Assembly (NCBI GenBank): GCA_004802725.1
Contig: SGPM01000008.1
Location: 62,001-126,000, forward strand
Reading direction: 5' to 3'
From: Antrodiella citrinella
Taxonomy: Eukaryota > Basidiomycota > Agaricomycetes > Polyporales > Steccherinaceae
Length of the DNA stretch: 64,000 nucleotides
Shown: piece after piece, positions 1 to 10,218 of the stretch
Position numbering within the stretch: position 1 is the first letter of the stretch
How the letters are laid out: each line of letters begins with the position of its first letter
The notes under the pieces: model-generated
Told to the model about the DNA's origin: nothing
The model's database searches: none
What the model saw: only the letters and a program-made list of their open reading frames with translations
Program-made: the position numbers and the translations under genes

Positions 1-2308
1 GCATTGACCTGTTCGACAGCCGCAGCGCGCGAAGGGTGCAGATTCGACAAGAGACCAAGAGAGAGTTTCCTAGGTCGTGATGAGACGGAGAAATCGGTAG
101 GTACCGGATTGCTTGAACCAGACGAGCCTGAACCGCCGCGACTGCGAGTGCCAGGGACGTGAAGAGATTGTGGGAAGACCTCAATGCCTGCAGACAGGTC
201 GGAGTGGATGTAAGTATGTGGGTCGACAGGTATCTGGGGCGAGACGAGGGGTGACCACGGATTTGCTATCGGAACGGTAGGTTCTTCTGTCTGAATGACG
301 TGCAATGGGAAGAACGCCCTATCTTGTTTCCTGAGCTCCGCCTCCTCCTTTGCCTTCTTCAGTAGCTCCTCTTCTGCAGTAATCTTCTCCTCCAGATCCT
401 TCGCCCTCGCACTTAATGCAGCCACCACATCTTCGGCGACCTTCACTTCCTTCTTCTTCAGCTCCAACTCCTTCGCCATCTCCTCTTCAGCCTGGTCACC
501 TTCTTCCTTCGCATTCGTCATCGCTCGCACATCCTCACCCATCCGTTCCTTCAAAACTTCAATCTCTTTATCGAGCCTATCGATCCGCTCAGCAGCCTTA
601 TCCCTCTGACTCTCCGCCTGCTTCAATTTCTTATCCGCTTCTCGCTTCACCGCCTCCGCACTCCGCTTGCTCTCCTCCAACGTTTTGTTCTTCGTCTTCA
701 ACTCCACCTTCGCCGCATCCTCCGCGCGCTTCTGCTCCCTCTGCGCGTCCAAATCGCGCTGGATCGCCGACCGCGACTCCGCCGCAACCGCCTGCGACTC
801 CTGCAACGACGCGCGCACATCGACCACAGCGCCCTTGCTGAGCGCGATCTGACGCAGCAGCTCACTGATCACCGGGTTCTGATCAAACAACAACGAAGGC
901 GATGTCTGGATCTGCAACGGGCTAGGCACACCCGCTGTTGTCGATGCGGTCGCAGTCGCGACCACAGCGTGCTGCTGTGGTGCGATCAGAGCTGGCGTGG
1001 ATCGGGGCGCTGTGGTCTTGTCGTTGTTTCCCTTGGACGCTGTGGCGGTCACACGAGGCGCGTGCAGCGGGAGCGAGGCCGACTTCGGGAGCGGCGGCGG
1101 GGTGATGCTCCGCGGCACAGAGTTGGGTGCGCGTGTGCCAGCACGTGCAGTGTCTCGCAGTTGCGGTGGGCATGCCTTGCCATTGGGAGCGAGGTGAGGT
1201 GGCGGCGCCGTCAGTAATAAACCTGGGCGTCGTGTTAGTTATGATAATCACGGCAAGCGGAAATACACATGTTTGATTGGGAGAAATACGTACCATCATA
1301 GTCCTCCAGGCTGTCGAGAGATTTTACGTCAAGGATACCCGAGTTGCAACGTTCCGCGTCTTTGGTGTTCGCCACAGTTTCGATCCACCACGATTGGAGT
1401 GCGCCTCCTCGCCACCACTTGCCAAACGCACCGATGTACCACGAGTTGGAGACCATTGCGCCAGAGCCATCGATGCGCACACGGCGACCGTGATGGGACT
1501 GCGATCGTGCACCACTGGGGACGATCGCGGCGATGGTGAAGATGCCGAAGCTTTGGAACAGATGCTTGGGGGTCCGAAGAGCGACGGAGGCACGGTTGGT
1601 GAAATGGAAGGTGGTCGAAGCGGGGTCGTACGAGCGACCAGGCTGCTTGAAGGCAGCTGGTGCGGCGAGGCGACGAGGAGACAGTGTATAGTGAACGCCG
1701 GTGTCGTCGCGATGGGACTGGTCGTCGTGGTTGTCGTCTTCCAACCGCCTGAGATGTTGGCGAAAGGACTGCTCGGTCAAGAAGGTACGGAAGGAAGTCT
1801 CGGACGGGTTTGTGAGATAGGCTGATTCGGGGAATTAGATGAAAAAAGAGGGGAGATGAAGGGGGCGGAAAGGACTCACCGAGGATAACGAGAATGACGA
1901 GGAACATGGAGGCAAAGAAGAGGGACTGGATGTCTACTCTCCTGAGAGCTAGGTTGATGGACCAGAGAGCAGGCGGACCGGAGAACATCATGAGGCCGAG
2001 TCCGCCAAAAGCCATGGCCAGAGGGAGGAGAGATGGACTCCGCGTCCGACTGCTTGGGGGCGTTGATCTGGGATTGCGGATTTGCGGTGAGAGGAGTGTG
2101 GAATGAGCCGGGGAATGGATTGTGGTGCAAGAGGGACTGTTGGGGACGACAGATAGCGTCCCCAACCACAAATGAGCAACAAGAGGGAGGAGAAGGAAGA
2201 AAACTCGAAACCGAGTGAGATGGTCGAAAGCAAACAAGAAAAAAGGAGCCTACACAAACAGACGCCCGTATACTCACGTAAGCCTGAGGCGGCTCCGAGA
2301 TATCGCAT
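1..2308 (-). CDS. Multi-pass membrane protein with long coiled coil (3' end outside window)
   Basis: The minus-strand gene starts at 2308 with a 31-nt exon (MRYLGAASGL). A 2277-2211 intron joins this in frame to a hydrophobic stretch (LFFLLLPLVAHLWLGTL). Further hydrophobic segments follow (near FGGLGLMMF, SLFFASMFLVILVIL and FGIFTIAAIVP), separated by short introns near 1880-1830 and 1275-1215. After a Pro/Ser/Thr linker, positions about 860-300 encode a strongly charged Lys/Glu/Ala coiled coil (for example KREADKKLKQAESQRDKAA and EELLKKAKEEAELRKQ). A Ser/Pro-rich tail then runs open to base 1. The N-terminal part is best read as a signal anchor plus two or three membrane segments with the coiled coil on one face. 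I do not recognise the family. The start is inferred from splice phase; the last exon and stop lie beyond the edge. Confidence 0.7.
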
Positions 2309-2373
2309 GTCTTCTGGTCTGTTTTCTAAATGTCGTGTGACCGATGTCGCCTTTGAGACTTATCAGAAAGTTA

Positions 2374-2446
2374 TCAGCGACGACCAGCGACAGCGACGAC
2401 CGGTGACCAGCGACAGCCAGCGACCAGCGACAGCCAGCGACGACCA
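2374..2446. repeat. Imperfect AGCGAC/CCAGCGACAG tandem repeat
   Basis: The segment is built from permuted short words (gcgacgacca, gcgacagcga, ccagcgacag), at least seven consecutive partial copies. It lies upstream of the membrane/coiled-coil gene. It could be a slippage-prone microsatellite or a degenerate protein-binding array. Confidence 0.7.
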
Positions 2447-2804
2447 CCCACCATCGGAGCCTTCCGAGTCGACACGGTCCCGGCCCGACCCATCCCCTGC
2501 AGATCCCACCGCTGCAACACATCTCCAGCCCTGTACCACGATCCGCATGCTACCACCCTGGTAGAAGATCCGATTCTGATTACTGCTGCTTTGCGCACGA
2601 CGGCTCCGGGTTCGTTGATCACACTATAGCAGTCCTTATCTGGGACCGAGCTGCTCTATCGGTAGTCTTGGGATCAAGCGACTATCAAGCATTTCTTGCT
2701 TCTATCACCCATCGAAGACATGTGTGGTCATCTGAACCAGCTGTAATGCTGCAGGAGATTTGCATAAGAACGTGAGCTCGGCCACGAGTCCACTCGGATC
2801 CGAA

Positions 2805-2925
2805 CCCACAGGTCATATCCTGTTAGAAAGGGGAACCTGGGTTATTTGACCTGTACCTGCGGGTCAATTACACTCACAGGTATCTCAGACCTGCAAGTGA
2901 CCCACAAGTACCCGCGAGTCTCTCT
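2805..2925. repeat. Dispersed ACCTG-CGGGT words in direct and inverted orientation
   Basis: Variants of 'acctgcgggt' and its complement 'acccgcaggt' recur (acccacaggt, aacctgggtt, acctgtacctgcgggt, acctgcaagt, acccacaagtacccgcg). The arrangement resembles clustered imperfect palindromes, but no open frame or terminal repeat identifies a transposon. Confidence 0.4.
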
Positions 2926-4100
2926 CTGGTTCCATGTAATAATGTGCGTTGTGCAATAGACAACATGCCCGCCGCCTCGATAGTACTAGTGTCCGTTATA
3001 TACATGATCATAGTCTACGGCGCTGCAGCAAAACCTCATCGCAGTATATGATCCGATCGCAGCTTCATCGTCTCGATGTGCAATAACTACAATTACCGGA
3101 CAGGCATTATCGACTCATCGACCTTGCCAACGACATGACGCAATTGATTCAAAGTGAGCTCGAGTTGGACGTCGAACAATCCAAGTCGAAGTGGTTCTTC
3201 ATCAATGAAACTTGCGGGTTTTCCTGATTCAAGATAAAGGTATGTGATATACACGTTCTGTTCGTGTTTGTCTCACATCGTGGAAACAGCTGCCATGAAT
3301 ACGACGTGCTAGGTTCCTCCATCGTCTTCACCGTGACGCTCTTCCGAATCATGGTTGCCGTTCAAATTATCCTTTGGTGTTTCGTATTCGAGGCAACCTA
3401 ACATCGTATTACTGTATCCACGCTTGTTGTTGCAATGTTAAAATTATACCGATATGCGTTTTTCTTGTGCTCTGTTTCATTCAGATTTTCAGTTCTCTCA
3501 GTGCCGCGCGCAGGGCGACCTGCAGAGGGTCCGGAACGCTATAAACGCGTTTTTGCGTCGCCCAAGGTTGTATATACGACGCGCTTCTCGCGTCGCGTGA
3601 GGACAGGAAAGACTCCGAAAAGAGGAAGAGCGTCGGTCGGCGGTCGCTGTGTCTGAGGGTGGGCCTGGCACGAATATCAATACCTTTTTCTCTTTGCAGT
3701 TTCTCAAGTGGGTCCCTGGACCATTATGCCATATTTCTACTTCTTCTTACTGACCTTCCGTTCTAAGTCGAAGGGTATGGTGGTCCTACAAACTCCAACA
3801 AAATTTGTAACATTACATTAACACGGAATAAAATCTTGTATACGACGTATACAAACCCCTAGGTGACCGAAAGAACAAAACATGCAGACAGTAAACAAAC
3901 GCAACAATGGGAAAAGGCGTAGTTTGTAAGTAGTCTGTACAATGTCTGAGAGCGGAAGAAAGAAAACGAGCACGTGTAGTCCATCGTCCATTTCAAATTC
4001 CAGAATTCGGAAAGGTCGGAATCCTCGCACAACGAGAGGTAGAGACAACCCGGAAATAACAAACACTCGAGAGCGAGGTCTGAAGCCTTACCACTTACCA

Positions 4101-6458
4101 TTACAAAGCCATCAAGAAGGATAAAACTGTGACCGCGCCCGCAAGCACGAACGACCGCCCCACCTCAATCCCAGCTACCTCATTCCCCTGCGCTACACCA
4201 GTCGGCGCAGGCGCAGCCCCACTCGTCGTCGAGTTCGTCGTCACCACCGCCGCCGCACCAGCACATGACGGATACTGCGGCCTCGCGATATACGGCGTCT
4301 CCACCGTCGTCCCATCCGCATAGTCCGCCGCCAAATTGAACGGCCCGTTCGCCCAGTCCGAAAACGACAGCGTCACGGCCCACACCTCGTAGTTCCCCTG
4401 CACCGGAGCCGGGTTCGTGGCGTTGGGCGTCGGGATGTCGATCGTGGTCACGACGGGGATCGCGTTCAACGACAACGCAGTCCCGTTGTGTTCGGAGAAG
4501 TCGTCTGCTTTGATGTACACGCGTTTGGGGTTCGAGCCTTTTTGCACCTGTGATTATAACGCAAGACGGGAGGACGCAAGACGGGAGGATTTTGATGGAA
4601 AGGTGTAATGAGTGTGAGTGTTGGTGGCGGCGGGGGAATGGAGAAGGAATAGACGTACCGCGGCAGCAATAACCACTGTCTTGGGGAACCCCATGCACGT
4701 GGCGTTCGAAATCATGAGCCTAGGATCCTGCAACGCGAAGCCCACACCGCCTTGGTCTTGCACCACGGGTTTGCTGCCGTCGCCCTCGTCCACCTCGAAC
4801 CAGACCTTTGCCATCGGTGTCGTATCGTCCAGCGTCACGGCAGCGGACGGCGCGGCGGCTGTGGGTGGCATGAAGGAGTACCACAAGGCCGAGACGTTGC
4901 CGGGCGTGAAGGTGCTGACTTGGTTCTGGCCGTGGCTTAGGACCAGAGAGCAGTTAGAACATGATGTGCCATTCTTGTCTGCCCACAAAAGCGTGACCTT
5001 TCGTTTTGGATTTTCCTGCATGTTCCAAAACTATGAGAACATAGTCAGCATTGCGCAGAAGGACACAGGACTCCGATGCTCACCCGAACTTGGCCAGAGA
5101 GCTGCACCGCGCTGCTATTCCCATGCAGCAATTGCATAAGGAATGGCTTGACGGGCAACGGACTGATTACATCGGTCAGGGTGACACCTTTTGGCACAGA
5201 ATTTAACATCCTGGCTAAAAGAGTAGGGCAAGTGCTTGCGAATGTGCCAGCATCGCTTAGCCTACGAGAGACGATCAATGGGAAGGTTGGTCCGGACAGC
5301 AAACAATCACTTACTTGGTGACAGTAGCGTTCTTATCACTTGCAAAAATACGTTTGTCCGAGTTGGTGGTATCGTTGGTTCCGACGACAAGCGGGTTCTT
5401 TGTCGTGCCGGCCAAGTACTCCGTGAGACTGCAACATATACATTCCTTAGCCTTGGACAAACACAAAAACCATCCACTCGTTCAACACTCACACTTTGGT
5501 ATCAAACTGCGAACTAGTGGTATCAAAGGGCACGTTTCCCTGGGTATTGTTCGGATCGGTATTAGCAGGGACGATGTCCGGGAAAGAAACGTGTTGTGTG
5601 CCTCCGAAAGTATGTCCACACGCGACGAGCCCGATCATCTCCTCTTGGGTGAACCCTTGACGTTTGAAGTTCGCGATGTGCGAGTCTAGGGTGTCTTGAG
5701 GCTGGGGTACGCCCGCGGTGTTGGCCACCATTGCGTCGACGCGTCCGCCTTTGAAGTCGATCGGAGCACTTCCGCTGAGGATGAAAGATCGGGAGTCAAG
5801 ACCAAAAGTAAAATAATGCACCATTCGTAGGATACGTACCATTCCTCGTAGGCAATTATAGCTGCCAATGCAAGCTCGTCGGCCACTGCACGCACACGGT
5901 TCCGTTGAGCTTGAATCACTCTACAAGCTTGTAAACTCACGCGAAACAAAACGGTTTGCAGCGACATTGACAACATTGAGCGTATTGGCAAACCCATCAC
6001 CGACGTTCTGCCAACAAAGTCATCAATGATTGGACAGTGGACGCGTCGGAAACGCATGCACACACCTCAGGTCTATCCCGCTCCAACCGAATCGAGGCGT
6101 CCAGCCCCCCAGTCCCCTCCGCCGCATTGAACGTAGCCATATCATGATACGCCTGTCATCATGATCCAGAATATAAGATCTCCTCCCGTTCGGAATCGTG
6201 AGGTAGACTCACAGTCCGAATCCAATCCGCTGCATTGCTCCGTCCTCCGCTCACACCAAAGTCGAACCTATCGCACGGCTTGACAGACCCCGCGACCGTA
6301 CGCGCGTTGAACCCAATCCTGTCGTACCGCTGCGACTCGAGCTCGTCGAGTTGCGGGTTGGGCCATGTGTACGCGTTGACTAGGTTCGAACATGTGGTCG
6401 AAAGGAGGATGCCAGTGCCGATGAGCGCGAACGCCCGAGAGGTTCGGGGGGCTTTCAT
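4101..6458 (-). CDS. Secreted heme peroxidase, plant/fungal peroxidase superfamily, probable GPI anchor
   Basis: Multi-exon gene starting at 6458 (exon 1 6213-6458, donor GTGAGT). The N terminus (KAPRTSRAFALIGTGIL...CSNLVNAY) is a signal peptide. The exon 1/2 junction gives WIRT-AYHDMATF, the distal Arg and His signature of heme peroxidases. Next come GLDASIRLERDRPE and NVGDGFANTLNVV. The exon around 5489-5780 carries GLVACGHTFGGTQH, with the proximal heme-ligand His. About 350 further residues form a C-terminal region with a GNYEVWAVTLSFSDWANGPF segment. It ends in a Ser/Thr/Ala/Pro linker and a hydrophobic tail (SFVLAGAVTVLSFLMAL), as in GPI-anchored wall proteins. The protein should use H2O2 to oxidise extracellular substrates. 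It lacks the compact layout of a classical lignin peroxidase and looks like a basal or hybrid secreted peroxidase. A TATAAATT box lies near 6553-6560, about 95 nt upstream of the ATG. Confidence 0.88.
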
Positions 6459-7151
6459 TGATGGTACCGGTTAGGATTGGACGTGCGGCAGAGACGATGA
6501 GCTACACAGAAAGGAGAACGGGAGATGGAAAGAAGAGGAAGAGGAAGCTAGAATTTATACGTTGGCGTTTTGTGGCACTGGGGTCGTGCATTCCTGTATG
6601 GCGCGGGCAGCTCTCCCCGAGGCGGCTGCTGCACACAGGTCCGGAGAACCAAGCAGGTACCAAATCTCCTTGCACAATCCCGAAAGTCGACGGCAATATA
6701 AATATCGGATTTGACCAAGGTCATGGTTGTACTCAGTCAACTTCTTCGACGAACTCTCAAAGGATAGCCGGCGCTTGCAAAGCCGTATGCGCGATTACTC
6801 TTATACAGTGTGCACACCGTTGTATCATGCCGGACTTGCATCGACTTGTCCACATATCCATAAGGTGTTGCAAAAGCCGGCTGCAGAACCCAGGGTGACA
6901 GGAATCTTTGAGACCAGCACAACCGACTGGTCCGTTCGACATAGGCACTGGGTAGCATGGCTCTCTGCGCCTTACAACACACTCGCCGTCTTGGAGAGCA
7001 AGGGCTGTGGATCAGACTGGAAAAGCACATGTTCCGAGTTTGGTATGTGACCTATGTATTGAGGAAGAATCATTGAATATGGTATGGTCCAGTGAATGGG
7101 GGTGGCGGAAATAGTAGTGAATAATGTATCGTGTGACGACGTGAGACAACA
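6459..7151. other. Intergenic: peroxidase promoter and PAM16 3' flank
   Basis: Contains the TATA box of the peroxidase near 6555 and a second AT-rich box near 6698-6706 (aatataaatat). Open frames in this interval (6458-6898 plus, 6727-7050 plus) show no domain or splice logic. I see no gene here. Confidence 0.6.
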
Positions 7152-7866
7152 TTAGCTTGACTTCCCGCCTTCTGGTGGAGGTGGTGGGGGTGTGCCCTGT
7201 GATGGCGGTGGTGGTGTCAGGTCGGAGGGATTTGGCTGCTGGCCTTCCGACTTCAACCCGTGCACTTCGGCTTCGATTCGTTCTCGTGCGCGGACCACTT
7301 TTGACTGCACGTAATGTGAATAGGCTGGTAGAGGTTTTGGCTTTCCCTTCGTCTTCGGTGTGGGGGTCACTTCCGCTGCAGGAGGTGAATTGGCCTTGAA
7401 TAGGTGTTCATAGTGCTGTGCCGAGCAGACGCGTCAGAGAGACCTTGAGTCAGACAGGTATTAGCACGCACCTGCAATACACTCTCCAACGGCTGCTCCT
7501 TCTTCGTGTTCAAAATCAAATGCGCCTCATCCAGTGTCATTCGATGGTCCCTCGTGAGTCTGTCCGTCAGTGACCCAGATGTGGCATTCCGAAGCCCGGC
7601 AACGTCAGGACCACCCATTGCTTCTGGTCTATGTTTCGCATCTAGGAGTAAGCGTAAACAATCAAACGTAGCTGTGAGCATACGCAGACATCTAGATCTA
7701 GACGAAACGTACTTTGAACTGCCTGTCTCCCCGCTGCGAGAAATGCCCTTCCGAATATTTGCGCACCGGCAATCGCAATTTGGACAATGATTTTCGGGGC
7801 TGACTGCAAGCAAACAGCAGATAAAGACAGCGGTTTGTTGTGGGGATTTAACGTGGTGCTCACCAT
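7152..7866 (-). CDS. PAM16: Mitochondrial import motor subunit Tim16/Pam16
   Basis: The J-like subunit of the presequence-translocase motor pairs with Pam18 and restrains it at the matrix face of TIM23. The first exon is only the ATG (7866-7864). A 60-nt intron (7863-7804, GTGAGC...CTTGCAG) follows, then SAPKIIVQIAIAGAQIFGRAFLAAGRQAVQ, the hydrophobic N-terminal segment of the family. The core has the Pam16 signature MTLDEAHLILNTKKEQPLESVLQ, where the HPD motif of true J proteins is absent, then HYEHLFKANSP and HYVQSKVVRARERIEAEV. The tail is Pro-rich and extends beyond the usual fungal length. The three introns are phase-consistent. It is divergent from RPA43 over a 260-bp shared promoter. 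Confidence 0.95.
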
Positions 7867-8126
7867 TGTATTAATGATAATAAAGTCAGACGGGGTTGTA
7901 TAGGTCTATGGGAAGAGTGCAAGGCTTCGAGCTTCGAGGACCGTCAATTGGCCCACGGAGATTGACAAATCAGCGTCTATTCAACGTGGCGAAGCAGACG
8001 CCCAAAAATTCTGCTCGATCCATTGAATTCCGGCGCGGCTCACTGAAGTACTGATACAAAACACACCACAAACCTCTCAATCCTTCTTCCAAGTTCATAT
8101 TCTCATAGGGCACCAAGGATTCGACA

Positions 8127-9355
8127 ATGCCGACACATTCACAAACCGAAGCCGTAGCGAAAAAGCGGAAGCACGCTTCCGCAGACGTGCTTGGAGAGCC
8201 GTCTACAAAACGATCGAAAACGGAGAAGACGTCGAAGAAGGAGCACAAGGACAGGAAGGAGAAGAAGGATAAGGGAAAGGCTAAGGAAGAGGATGGACAG
8301 TTCAAGGTGTTCCAGGCTACATTGGCTCTGTCAATAGCTCCAATTTTCGCGAGCAACCTGCAAGCGGGCGCGGAGGAGATGCTGGATTCTATGATTATGA
8401 GGTATGTTGTATGTTACACGTCCAAATACGTGTAACTCAGATAGCTCACGTCGTGCTCTTGTATAGGTACATTCCGGCGTTGCAGGGCGTCGTGCTTTCG
8501 CATAGCAATCTGCAATTTCTCGACTCGGCGTCGACTATCAAGGCCGACTGTCCGTTCTGTAATGTACGGGTTGGTTTTGAAGCGACTGTATGGTGTCCTC
8601 ACGTCGGCATGAAACTCTGTATGTACACATGTCCTAGAAGTATTCGTCTATTCACCAACTTATGTCTCAGCGGGCAAAGTGAACCTCTGTTCACCGGACC
8701 ACGTTTCGTTACTGGTACACCGGACATTCAACGTATCAATACCTCGGCGACATATCACGACGGACAACTGGGAATTCGAGTATGGTCCGGCGGAAAACGA
8801 TCCAGAGTTCGGTGCAACCGCAGCGGAAGGAGAGCAGACAGCAGAAGGGGAAGAAGGGGAAGGGGCCGTAATCACGATAGAAGGAAGTGGGAAGTGGGTG
8901 CACAAAGTTACTGGAACTACGTTAGGAGGCCTTAGCGGAGAGTTGGAATTCACCGTGATAGGGTATGTTTCGTTTCATGATCATACTCGGAAGTAACTTA
9001 CGCGTGTACGTGCTATAGATTGATCATCGCGAACCAGATGCTGTCGCTCGTTGGGTCAATACAGCCTGATCCGTTTCCAATAGAGGAGGAATATCAACAG
9101 CTGACAGCTGCAACGACTGCCTCCGAGGTCCGAACATCAATATCTCCCGAAGACGAGAGCGATGTGGAAGATGCGGACGACAGCGACGACAATGACGAAG
9201 AAATGTCGGACGCATTGACCGAGGTGGCTCGCAAGCCAGTCACTGAGGTTGTGGAACGGCGAGTCAAGAATACTGAAGGGGCTGCAGCTGAGAAGAAGAG
9301 GAAACAGCGGGATTTGGACAAAGATAAAAGCAAAGGCAAGAAGTCGAAGAGCTGA
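8127..9355 (+). CDS. RPA43: RNA polymerase I subunit Rpa43
   Basis: Four exons (8127-8401, 8467-8618, 8671-8962, 9019-9355) give 351 residues with all phases consistent. A Lys-rich N-terminal tail (KKEHKDRKEKKDKGKAK) precedes the SHS2-like region (FQATLALSIAPIFASNL...MIMRYIPALQGVVLS). The OB-fold half follows, with CPFCNVRVGFEATVWCP and GKVNLCSPDHVSLLVHRTFN, the diagnostic Rpa43 motif. An acidic insertion and a basic Lys/Arg nucleolar-type tail (EKKRKQRDLDKDKSKGKK) close the protein. It forms the stalk with Rpa14 and contacts Rrn3 for rDNA transcription. It shares a short divergent promoter with PAM16. Confidence 0.93.
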
Positions 9356-9578
9356 TTTTCTGTTTTGTCTACTATGTTTCGCATGTCTTGCTTTGAATGT
9401 ATTTCGCCTTTCATATATCAGAACTCGCAGCCTGCAGTCGGAAACGTTCAATTATTCCGCAACGTTGCTTGAGACTAGGTAGTACATCATCGAGACCGTC
9501 CAAGTACATTGGACTTAGGGTCGTAATTTGTTAAAGTTTAAGGTCGATGTCGATACTCAGGGAGGGAAAAATTTTGGA

Positions 9579-9587
9579 GAAAAAAAC
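9579..9587 (-). terminator. RNA polymerase III terminator of tRNA-Gln
   Basis: A run of seven A on the plus strand (T7 on the transcribed minus strand) lies about 20 nt beyond the 3' end of the tRNA, as expected for Pol III termination. Confidence 0.75.
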
Positions 9588-9605
9588 ACGAACGGTGAAA
9601 TCACA

Positions 9606-9685
9606 AGGCACTACCAGGGATCGAACCTGGGTCTTGGGAAAGTGTGAATCAGAATCCCAAGTGATAACCACTACACTATAGCGCC
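9606..9685 (-). tRNA. tRNA-Gln (anticodon CTG) with 8-nt intron
   Basis: Read on the minus strand, the acceptor stem GGCGCTA pairs with TAGTGCC (one G-T). The D arm contains GTGTAGTGGTTATCAC and the T arm is CCAGG-TTCGATC-CCTGG. The anticodon stem is TGGGA/TCCCA. The loop TTCTGA-T carries CTG at 9650-9652. It is interrupted after position 37 by an 8-nt intron (TTCACACT), the canonical 37/38 site. The discriminator is T and no CCA is encoded, as usual for eukaryotes. Internal A and B boxes are intact. Confidence 0.94.
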
Positions 9686-9687
9686 GA

Positions 9688-10218
9688 CGTCGTCCATAAG
9701 CCCCGTCAAACACTATGTGTCCACATCATCAAGATCGAAAACAGTCGAGCAGAGAATCTGAAAACCAGAGTGAAATACGTTGTTTGCACCAATTCCAAGC
9801 ATGATTCATATCCGATATTATTGATTGAAGATCTCGACATATTTATTGTGTAGATCTTGAATATCAGTCTTGTGAACCTCGAAGCACTTACAAGATCAAA
9901 ATTGCCTAAAATGACAACACACGTAGCGCCACACTCACGTGGAGGCGTTTGGTAACGGCGCTGAATACGCGCCGCATTCCTGGGATGATGATCCCTCGCG
10001 TCGACAGAATACTGTTGCATCCCGACCTCCAACACCCAAGAACGCATTGAACATCAGAGACATTGAGGGCATATAGGGGTATCCTTGAGTTGTTGCTAGT
10101 ATCGATTGTGAGTCCCTTCCTATGATTAGCATGCGTTACTTGGTGACTGACGCTGCACAGCAAGAGTCGAAGTCTCTACGGGGTCTGCGCATCACTCACA
10201 CAACTTTCGCACGGGACC
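9688..10218. other. Intergenic between tRNA-Gln and BTB gene
   Basis: Promoter and 5' leader of the BTB gene. The minus-strand open frame 9706-10047 has no recognisable feature and overlaps this leader. I see no gene. Confidence 0.55.

Larger units (their letters stand above)
2309..4100. other. Non-coding interval with low-complexity repeats
   Basis: No convincing gene. Short open frames (for example 3149-3352 minus and 3435-3656 plus) lack introns, recognisable domains or a plausible neighbour. The left end is the promoter of the membrane/coiled-coil gene. The right end (about 3800-4100) is the 3' flank of the peroxidase. Two repeat-like patches (2374-2446 and about 2805-2925) are listed separately. 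Confidence 0.6.

Noticed and set aside
1277..1825. 182-codon plus-strand open frame
   Set aside because: Antisense to the membrane/coiled-coil gene, with no protein-like features.
3435..3656. 73-codon plus-strand frame
   Set aside because: Isolated, no motif, and no matching promoter.
2309..4100. Possible transposon in the gene-free stretch
   Set aside because: Searched by eye for terminal inverted or long terminal repeats, transposase and reverse-transcriptase motifs; none seen.
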